From contig DAOWEW010000047.1 of the NCBI GenBank assembly GCA_030638305.1, forward strand, positions 1 through 8,304: a stretch of DNA of 8,304 nt, given 5' to 3'. Shown here one piece after another: positions 1 through 4,877 of this stretch. Under the pieces are notes generated by a model. That model saw nothing but the letters and a program-made list of their open reading frames with translations, searched no databases and had not been told where the DNA came from. The position numbers and the translations under genes are program-made. Numbering within the stretch: position 1 is the stretch's first letter; each line of letters opens with the position of its first letter. The DNA comes from Desulfobacteraceae bacterium. GTDB lineage: Bacteria; Desulfobacterota; Desulfobacteria; Desulfobacterales; ETH-SRB1.

Positions 1-244
1 AGCTTTAAAAGCAAAAAAGAATGGAATTTTTTTGGAAATATCTGCCCGTAAGGGGCATTCTCTGACCAACGGACATGTTGCAAAGCTTGCCAGGAAAACA
101 GGTGTAAAGCTTGTCATCAACACTGATACACATGCACCCGAAGATTTGATTGATGAAAAAATGGCAAAAAGAGTTGTTTGTGGAGCAGGTTTGACCGAGA
201 ATGAGTACGATATAATGCAAAAAAATGCCTCCTTATTTATGTGA
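1..244 (+). CDS. PHP-domain phosphoesterase, C-terminal fragment (5' end outside window)
   Basis: The frame is open from the window edge (first full codon at 2) through 80 codons to TGA at 242-244, so this is the tail of a longer gene. The visible part has a polar stretch ending in ISARKGHSLTNGHVAKLA, then a strand running into VINTDTHAPEDL. That last motif is the final metal-binding motif of PHP-domain proteins (Asp and His ligands) as found in histidinol-phosphatase-like members. Family knowledge suggests a metal-dependent phosphoesterase in the cytoplasm, but the substrate cannot be told from the tail alone. The N-terminal HxH motif lies outside the window. No terminator is obvious after the stop. 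TTG at 32-34 could be misread as a start, but the reading frame is clearly homologous upstream of it. I am confident of the domain and unsure of the exact role. Confidence 0.8.
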   Translation, partial: ALKAKKNGIFLEISARKGHSLTNGHVAKLARKTGVKLVINTDTHAPEDLIDEKMAKRVVCGAGLTENEYDIMQKNASLFM

Positions 245-260
245 TTTGAGTGTAAGGAAC

Positions 261-356
261 ATGGACGAAATAAAACAATAAAGCACAGCTTTTGAATTCA
301 GGCATCCTAAGGCAGAGATCAAGCGGATGGTGTTGAATTTAAAGGAGGATGAATGA
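261..356 (+). pseudogene. possible remnant of a small gene (in-frame stop)
   Basis: ATG at 261 follows AAGGAAC (254-260) and reads six codons to TAA at 279-281. The same frame then continues for 24 codons to TGA at 354-356 with a protein-like composition, including EFRHPKAEIKRMVLNLKEDE near the end. Apart from the single TAA this would be a 31-residue charged peptide. It could be a decayed small gene or the tail of a truncated one. It could equally be chance: the frame is very short and I recognise no family. Confidence 0.2.
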
Positions 357-420
357 ATGCAGATGAACACAGATATAAAGTATTATCAGCGTTTTTCTGC
401 TTGGTTCAGCATCTAATTCT
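352..420. repeat. degenerate dispersed intergenic repeat with imperfect hairpin
   Basis: The left arm GCAGATGAACACAGAT (359-374) and right arm ATCAGCGTTTTTCTGC (385-400) are imperfectly complementary: 12 of 16 positions pair across a 10-base loop. The + strand read from ATG 353 gives a 25-codon frame ending TAG at 428-430 whose peptide begins MNADEHRY and contains LSAFFC. From memory, 'NADEHR...LSAFICV' peptides recur as translations of a dispersed intergenic repeat in many environmental bacterial genomes. That family assignment is recollection, not a search. The AAAGGAGG at 341-348 would drive the short frame, but I do not call it a gene. Confidence 0.45.
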
Positions 421-449
421 AAATTTATAGTATAGGAATTTCCATTTTA

Positions 450-478
450 TTGACTATTAAATCAATGGGTTATAAAAA
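450..478 (+). promoter_or_regulatory. candidate sigma-70-type promoter for wecB
   Basis: TTGACT at 450-455 is a good -35 box. It is followed by TATAAA at 471-476 (15-base spacer) or TAAAAA at 473-478 (17-base spacer) as the -10. The element sits about 30 bases before the wecB start, in an AT-rich stretch. It is the only plausible promoter I see in the gap upstream of wecB. It is a pattern match only. Confidence 0.4.
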
Positions 479-508
479 GTCAGCCCAAAGGGCGCTAATT
501 TAATTATT

Positions 509-1609
509 ATGAAAATTTTAAATATTGTTGGTGCAAGGCCGAATTTTATGAAAATTGCCCCGATCATTGAGGCAATGAACCGTTATCCTGACCGGATAAA
601 TCAGATGCTGGTGCATACGGGTCAGCATTATGATGAAAAAATGAGCAAGGCTTTTTTTGACGATCTTGGCATGCCTAAGCCGGATATTGACCTTGGGGTT
701 GGCTCGGGCTCACATGCAGTGCAGACCGCTAAAATTATGGTTGAGTTTGAACAGGTCTGCATCAGGGAGAAACCTGATTTAATAATTGTGGTGGGTGATG
801 TGAATTCTACCATGGCCTGCGCTATTACCGCCAAAAAACTGGGCATTAAGGTGGCTCATGTGGAGGCTGGTTTACGTTCCGGAGATATGTCCATGCCCGA
901 GGAGATAAACAGGCTTTGCACTGATGTATTATGCGACTATCTTTTTACAACGGATCATTTTGCAAACGAAAACCTCAGGAGTGAAGGCATACCCGAGGAA
1001 AAAATATTTTTTGTGGGTAATGTGATGATTGATACCCTCATAAAGCATAAAAAAACAGCCGCTAAACTTGAGCTTGCAAACAAATTTGGATGTGAGCCTG
1101 GAAAATATGCCACACTTACCCTTCACCGCCCGTCCAATGTGGATGATAAAAATATTTTTCAGGGGATTTTGAAAGCATTGTCAAAAATTGCTCGGGAGCT
1201 TCCAATTATATTTCCCATTCATCCCAGAACGAAAAAGATGGTCGATCTTTTTGGGTTTTCCCATTATTTTTCAAGCAGTAACAGGGTGGAAGGGATATGG
1301 ACAGTTGAACCCCTTGGATATCTGGATTTTTTGCACCTTAATATGCATGCGAAAATGGTGCTTACCGACAGTGGCGGTTTGCAAGAAGAAACAACTGTTT
1401 TGGGCATCCCATGCATTACAATGAGAGAGAATACGGAAAGGCCGGTTACTTGTGAGATCGGAACAAATGTAATTGTGGGGAATAAACCTGATAATATACT
1501 TGCTGCGGCTGAAAAGATATTGAACGGTGCTGGTATAAAGGGGAGAACTCCGGATAAATGGGATGGAAAAGCGGCGGAACGGATAGTAAGTGTGCTTTTG
1601 ACGCCCTAA
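509..1609 (+). CDS. wecB: UDP-N-acetylglucosamine 2-epimerase (non-hydrolysing)
   Basis: This 366-residue cytoplasmic enzyme interconverts UDP-GlcNAc and UDP-ManNAc, supplying ManNAc-type sugars for surface polysaccharide. Its length is typical of the family and both GT-B-like Rossmann halves are present. Family signatures in order are GARPNFMKIAPI (8-19, Arg10 and Lys15 at the same numbers as in E. coli WecB), GQHYDEKMS (38-46), GDVNST (96-101), HVEAGLRSGD (117-126), PEEINR (130-135), LHRPSNVD (205-212), FPIHPRTKK (235-243), and the UDP-binding block TDSGGLQEE (286-294) followed by RENTERP (306-312). Asp97, Glu119, Glu131/132 and His206 correspond to the catalytic acids and His of the family. 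There is no hydrolysing-type kinase domain. The ATG at 509 matches the family N-terminus exactly although no Shine-Dalgarno is visible. The TAA stop (1607-1609) overlaps the stop of the convergent gene. No polysaccharide neighbours are visible on the strand, so its pathway is unknown. Confidence 0.96.
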   Translation: MKILNIVGARPNFMKIAPIIEAMNRYPDRINQMLVHTGQHYDEKMSKAFFDDLGMPKPDIDLGVGSGSHAVQTAKIMVEFEQVCIREKPDLIIVVGDVNSTMACAITAKKLGIKVAHVEAGLRSGDMSMPEEINRLCTDVLCDYLFTTDHFANENLRSEGIPEEKIFFVGNVMIDTLIKHKKTAAKLELANKFGCEPGKYATLTLHRPSNVDDKNIFQGILKALSKIARELPIIFPIHPRTKKMVDLFGFSHYFSSSNRVEGIWTVEPLGYLDFLHLNMHAKMVLTDSGGLQEETTVLGIPCITMRENTERPVTCEIGTNVIVGNKPDNILAAAEKILNGAGIKGRTPDKWDGKAAERIVSVLLTP

Positions 1610-3150
1610 TACATGCTCCAGGTTCCAGCCCTGTAGTAATCCTGAAGAACCGGATTTAATTGGGTATTGACCTTGATCTTATCCATCTGATTGTGATCAA
1701 TTACCCCTTTGCCAAAATGGATCATCGAAACCATAGCGTTATTGTTAAGAAAACGGGTTTTAAGGGTGTCAAAATCTGCGGTTAGAATTCTTTGTTTCAG
1801 GGTTTGTTTGTCCATTTCCGCAGCTTTTACTCCCATAACCCAGCCCCACTCACCCATGGTTGGAATCTGATTGTGATAGGCCAGGGAAGTAAAACCTGCT
1901 TTGTTGATTGTTTTTATGATGCACAAAAAGGCTTGTTGGGAAAAGTATGGGCTGGTTGCCTGTGTGACCATGACCCCGCCTGGTCGAAGATGTTTTGCCA
2001 CCAACCGGTAAAAATTTACGCAATAGAGGTGCATAAGGTCAATTGAATCCGGATCCGGCAGGTCAATGATAACAGCTCCGTAATAGTGGTCATCTTCTTT
2101 AAGGAACTTACTGGCATCCTGGTTGACGACTTTTAGCCGAGAGTCATTCATTGAGGCTTTGTTGATATCGACCAGCGCTGGATGTTGGGCGGCCAGATCG
2201 GTCATGGCCTGATCAATGTCCACAATGGTAACCGATTTTACATCCGAGTATTTCAAAACTTCCCGCACAGCCAGTCCGTCACCACCTCCAAGAATGAGGA
2301 TCTTTTCCCGATTGGCTGAAAGCTTCATAGCCGGGTGTACCAGTGGCTCATGGTATTTTTCTTCGTCAAAGCTGGAAAATTGTTGCTGGCCGTTGATAAA
2401 CAGCCAGTAATATTTCTTCCATTGTGTCATCACAATTTTCTGGTATAAAGTTTGCTGAGTGTAAATAATTTTGTCTTTATATTGACGTTGCTCGCTGTAT
2501 ATAATGATCGGTTTTGCCAGGACAGTCAGGAAAATCAGAAAAAGACAACACCCTGCAAAGGCGGAAACTACCATTTTTTTTCTTTGAATAAGATGAAAAA
2601 AAGACCACAAAAGAAGTGAAGCCACAAGAAAGTTAATGGCCCCCAGGATGATTGGAGTATAAGTCAAACCAAGATAGGGCAACGCAAAAAAAGCGAAGAA
2701 CAAACCTCCGAGAAGTGATCCATAGTAATCTTTTTCCATCATAGTGGCGATGTTGGATCTCAGTTCCTCATGAGTCTCGTTAAGTCTTGTTACCAAGGGA
2801 ATCTCAAGACCTATTAACCCACCGATGACCATGGCTGTGAGATAGATGAGGAGGTTGATGTGAGCAGTGTATGCGGCCAGGCCATAAGCGAGAACTGCTG
2901 AAGAGGAACAAAGTATGGAGAGACCGAATTCAACAAGGATAAACGTATCCAGCAACCTGTCCTTGAAGTACTTACTCAGTCGGCTGCCCATGCCCATGGC
3001 AAATAGCATCAACGACATAACAATGGTCCATTGAAAGACAGCATTGCCGATGAGGTATGTGGCCAGTGTGGACAGGACGAATTCAGCTACAATACCGGCA
3101 CAACCGGTAGCAAAGATTGCTGTTTTCAGAACAAGGCTTATACGGAACAT
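1606..3150 (-). CDS. membrane-anchored spermidine synthase-like protein (COG4262 type)
   Basis: A 514-residue two-part protein. Residues 1-217 contain about seven hydrophobic segments (near 7-30, 37-55, 66-91, 96-118, 143-160, 163-187, 194-217). Residues about 220-440 are a spermidine-synthase/SAM Rossmann domain: NGQQQFSSFDEEKYHE (253-268, substrate region), VHP (271-273), SAM loop LGGGDG (287-292), acidic DID (311-313), DASKFL (345-350), and DLPDPD (363-368) where aminopropyltransferases carry catalytic aspartates. PYFSQQAF (401-408) and the GEWGW stretch (433-437) match what I recall of the 'spermidine synthase with N-terminal membrane domain' group. In that family the expected reaction is transfer of aminopropyl from decarboxylated SAM to a polyamine, but few members are characterised. 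It is the last gene of the cassette, 41 bases after the DUF350 gene. No clear Shine-Dalgarno is seen. TAG lies just upstream in frame, so ATG 3150 is the first possible start. No speD is in the window. Confidence 0.85.
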   Translation of the reverse strand: MFRISLVLKTAIFATGCAGIVAEFVLSTLATYLIGNAVFQWTIVMSLMLFAMGMGSRLSKYFKDRLLDTFILVEFGLSILCSSSAVLAYGLAAYTAHINLLIYLTAMVIGGLIGLEIPLVTRLNETHEELRSNIATMMEKDYYGSLLGGLFFAFFALPYLGLTYTPIILGAINFLVASLLLWSFFHLIQRKKMVVSAFAGCCLFLIFLTVLAKPIIIYSEQRQYKDKIIYTQQTLYQKIVMTQWKKYYWLFINGQQQFSSFDEEKYHEPLVHPAMKLSANREKILILGGGDGLAVREVLKYSDVKSVTIVDIDQAMTDLAAQHPALVDINKASMNDSRLKVVNQDASKFLKEDDHYYGAVIIDLPDPDSIDLMHLYCVNFYRLVAKHLRPGGVMVTQATSPYFSQQAFLCIIKTINKAGFTSLAYHNQIPTMGEWGWVMGVKAAEMDKQTLKQRILTADFDTLKTRFLNNNAMVSMIHFGKGVIDHNQMDKIKVNTQLNPVLQDYYRAGTWSMY

Positions 3151-3191
3151 TTTGTTCTATGGGATGGGGGAAAAATCACTTTCCAATCACC

Positions 3192-4037
3192 CTATACACA
3201 CCAATAGATAATAAAAGCTGCTGCGATGTAAGAAAAAGCCTCAATGTACGCAGCTCCTACGTTGGGTTTTTTCTGGCTGGCGATTTCGTCAGATAGATTG
3301 ACTGTCGGCAGGAGAATTTTGTCTGTAAGCAGACGAACCAGGGGAAGCAAGGCAAGTCCTATGGCGGCATATCCAAGATAGTCAGGCAAGTTTGTTGCCC
3401 AGGATTCAAAGTCGCTTTCTGCGGCCAGGCCAATGATGACCCCGACAGCGATCAGGGCACCGGCAAAACTCACACCCGCAGCCACATTATCTTTCTCAAT
3501 CTCGTCATGGATGTTGTACGGAATTATAAGATTGTAGATCAATCCGGCCAGGATTAAGATGATCTGTCCAATAGCCCAGAAAACGATTACAGTCCAGATA
3601 TTTCCCCCCTGGCCCTGAACAGATCCGAACATAATAAAACCGGAAGCAATGCTCATCCCTGCTGAAACAGCCCCTGTTCCCTGGTTGTGATCTCTGATCA
3701 GCTCTTCACTTATTTTGAATTTAAACAAAATCAGCTTGTCGCAGATATACCAGGACGCATTGATAAGGATGATGCTTAAAAGACCATAGATACACAGATC
3801 CATAAGATCATCAATAATGCTGATACCAGGTCCGATTAGAGTTCCACCAATGGCCAGGACCAGGCCGGAGTAGTACCCTGCCAAGGCGATGGCCAGCGCA
3901 GCGTTGTCTTTTTCGACCAGCTCAAAGTTGAGCTTGTATTCCCGGTGCAGTAAGTCGTTGACTATCTTGCCGATAAATAACAGGACGTAAAAGGCGGCGA
4001 TCAGGATCAAACCGGTAATGATGGTATCAATTTTCAT
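3192..4037 (-). CDS. DUF350 family membrane protein, internally duplicated
   Basis: A 281-residue integral membrane protein with about eight hydrophobic helices (near 5-27, 45-66, 80-104, 122-140, 147-172, 183-205, 219-243, 259-280). The sequence is two tandem copies of a roughly 139-residue unit: VEKDNAALAIALAG (41-54) in the first half matches IEKDNVAAGVSFAG (180-193) in the second. A weaker polar-then-helix motif precedes the even-numbered pair in each half (IRDHNQGTGAVSAG at 114-127 and the stretch before GAAYIEAFSY near 261). DUF350 proteins such as E. coli YjfL (about 132 residues) are one unit, so this is the double form. The function is unknown. Family knowledge links DUF350 to polyamine/amidoligase and PspA-like envelope-stress neighbourhoods. 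It starts 3 bases after the lipoprotein stop, with a GGGGGA Shine-Dalgarno inside that gene, so the two are translationally coupled. Confidence 0.88.
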   Translation of the reverse strand: MKIDTIITGLILIAAFYVLLFIGKIVNDLLHREYKLNFELVEKDNAALAIALAGYYSGLVLAIGGTLIGPGISIIDDLMDLCIYGLLSIILINASWYICDKLILFKFKISEELIRDHNQGTGAVSAGMSIASGFIMFGSVQGQGGNIWTVIVFWAIGQIILILAGLIYNLIIPYNIHDEIEKDNVAAGVSFAGALIAVGVIIGLAAESDFESWATNLPDYLGYAAIGLALLPLVRLLTDKILLPTVNLSDEIASQKKPNVGAAYIEAFSYIAAAFIIYWCV

Positions 4038-4040
4038 AGA

Positions 4041-4745
4041 TTATTTCCCCCAGCTACCGCTCCGAGCGCGGGCGCTTGTCCGGGTTCGGCCGGTGCGTTG
4101 ATTGACTCTATCGGAAAAAGAAGCCTTTTGTGCCTTCATCCTGGACATTCGCCGAGAGTAAAAATTTGGCTTCTGCTTTTTGGTCAGAGATCCATTGGTG
4201 CCGTATTCTTTGTTGTGCCCGTAATAAGGCTGATTTTGTGCGCTGGATCTGGTGTAATTAGTGTAATGGTTACGGTAAATCGGATTATGCCCCAACAGGG
4301 CGGAGATAAAGTGGTATTGCCCGTAAAATGCCCAGAACGAGTGGCCGGATGAATTCGTGTTCCATTGTCCGTACCGTTCATTGCCGACATACTCATAACC
4401 GGGCGGCCCGATGGCCTTGCTTTCTTTTCCTTCTTTCTTGACCCAGATAGTCATACCGAGAAAAGAAGTATTTTGCTTAAAATAGTTTTCAGGCACTTCA
4501 AGCCAATCAGTTTTCGTGGTTTTATCGTCTGTGATTATTTGGTACTTATGATAATGAGTCTTGAATAAATTGCCTTCTTCCTTCATGTCTTCAAGAACTA
4601 TTGAATACGTTGGCACGTCCTTTAGGGAAGCTCTGATCTTTTCTATAGGCAGACGAGAGCCTCCGCATGCACAAAGAAAAAATGAGGTCAGGATTGCAAC
4701 TATTGCGACAAAACAGCATTTGTTCATGGATCGTTTCTTTTGCAT
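4041..4745 (-). CDS. predicted lipoprotein of unrecognised family with a basic C-terminal tail
   Basis: A 234-residue product from ATG 4745. It has a basic N-terminus (MQKKRSMNKCC), a hydrophobic stretch, then the lipobox LCAC with lipidated Cys27, so it should be a lipoprotein. The mature part has a mixed region to about 110, a block PPGYEYVGNERYGQW (114-128) and SGHSFWAFYGQY (133-144), a Tyr/Asn-rich stretch, then YGTNGSLTKKQKPNFY (181-196). The last 46 residues are strongly basic (15 Lys/Arg, 1 acidic) and end RSGSWGK. A longer TTG start at 4811 would put 22 more residues before the lipobox. I prefer 4745 because GGTGA precedes it by about 4 bases and the signal peptide is then normal in length. 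A start at 4727 is also possible. I know of no characterised family. I vaguely recall similar proteins next to DUF350 and polyamine synthase genes, which is memory only. First gene of the cassette. Confidence 0.72.
   Translation of the reverse strand: MQKKRSMNKCCFVAIVAILTSFFLCACGGSRLPIEKIRASLKDVPTYSIVLEDMKEEGNLFKTHYHKYQIITDDKTTKTDWLEVPENYFKQNTSFLGMTIWVKKEGKESKAIGPPGYEYVGNERYGQWNTNSSGHSFWAFYGQYHFISALLGHNPIYRNHYTNYTRSSAQNQPYYGHNKEYGTNGSLTKKQKPNFYSRRMSRMKAQKASFSDRVNQRTGRTRTSARARSGSWGK
4047..4051 (-). promoter_or_regulatory. Shine-Dalgarno for the DUF350 gene, inside the lipoprotein gene
   Basis: On the minus strand GGGGG followed by AAATAATCT precedes ATG 4037 with 9 bases between. The site lies within the last codons of the lipoprotein gene, whose TAA is 3 bases from the ATG. 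This arrangement supports coupled translation of the two genes. Confidence 0.6.
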
Positions 4746-4749
4746 TTTT

Positions 4750-4754
4750 TCACC
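4750..4754 (-). promoter_or_regulatory. Shine-Dalgarno that favours the lipoprotein start at 4745
   Basis: GGTGA on the minus strand, 4 bases before ATG 4743-4745. Neither the TTG at 4811 nor the ATG at 4727 has an equally good site, so this decides the chosen start. Confidence 0.45.
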
Positions 4755-4758
4755 AAAA

Positions 4759-4771
4759 GAGCCAAGGGCTC
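4759..4771 (-). terminator. short GC-rich hairpin with T run in the cassette leader
   Basis: On the minus strand GAGCC CTT GGCTC makes a perfect 5-bp stem with a 3-base loop, followed at once by TTTT. It lies about 80 bases downstream of the rluD stop and about 14 bases before the lipoprotein ATG. It could be a weak intrinsic terminator for the housekeeping operon or a leader hairpin that affects lipoprotein translation. The stem is short and the T run is only four, so the call is tentative. Confidence 0.35.
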
Positions 4772-4776
4772 GGTAA

Positions 4777-4805
4777 CTACCTGATTTTTGTTGGGAGCCA
4801 GGTAG
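4777..4805. repeat. 7-bp perfect inverted repeat in the leader
   Basis: CTACCTG (4777-4783) and CAGGTAG (4799-4805) are perfect complements around a 15-base loop. No T run follows on either strand, so it is not a standard terminator. The long loop would also suit a protein-binding operator. It sits next to the 4759-4771 hairpin, between the two minus-strand operons. Confidence 0.4.
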
Positions 4806-4811
4806 ATTCAA

Positions 4812-4839
4812 AACATAAGTTGCCGAAAGCGTACCACAA
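4812..4839 (-). promoter_or_regulatory. weak promoter candidate for the lipoprotein cassette
   Basis: On the minus strand TTGTGG (4834-4839) and TATGTT (4812-4817) are 16 bases apart, a plausible though imperfect -35/-10 pair. It lies upstream of both hairpins, so a transcript from here would carry them in its leader. Pattern match only. Confidence 0.22.
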
Positions 4840-4840
4840 C

Positions 4841-4877
4841 TTTAGGCACTTTAACATACTTTAGGCATTTTAGGCAC
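4841..4877 (-). repeat. tandem 9-bp repeat overlapping the end of rluD
   Basis: On the + strand the units are TTTAGGCAC (4841-4849), a degenerate 10-base TTTAACATAC (4850-4859), TTTAGGCAT (4860-4868) and TTTAGGCAC (4869-4877). They run head to tail without gaps. On the minus strand this reads GTGCCTAAA-type units. The rluD stop TAA (4851-4853) lies inside the degenerate unit, so the repeat supplies the last residues of the protein (VPKMPKVC). Confidence 0.75.

Larger units (their letters stand above)
245..508. other. 264-base intergenic region between the PHP gene and wecB
   Basis: No complete conserved gene is visible here. In order it holds a short frame interrupted by a stop (261-356), a strong Shine-Dalgarno-like AAAGGAGG at 341-348, a degenerate hairpin-forming repeat around 352-420, and a sigma-70-like promoter candidate at 450-478 just before wecB. 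The separate parts are listed as their own entries. I see no tRNA or riboswitch. Confidence 0.6.

Noticed and set aside
353..430. 25-codon frame with strong Shine-Dalgarno as a small protein gene
   Set aside because: The peptide matches the translation pattern of a dispersed hairpin repeat, so the good ribosome site is more likely left over or fortuitous.
1621..1651. GGTTC...GAACC inverted repeat just after wecB as its terminator
   Set aside because: The stem is interrupted, no T run follows on the + strand, and it lies in the coding end of the opposing gene.
4746..4811. Longer lipoprotein start at the TTG at 4811
   Set aside because: It would add 22 polar residues before a normal lipoprotein signal and lacks a Shine-Dalgarno. 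ATG 4745 has GGTGA at the right distance.
4098..4864. Several + strand frames opposite the lipoprotein gene
   Set aside because: The minus-strand frame has a lipobox, coupled downstream gene and ribosome site. The + frames overlap each other and have none of these.
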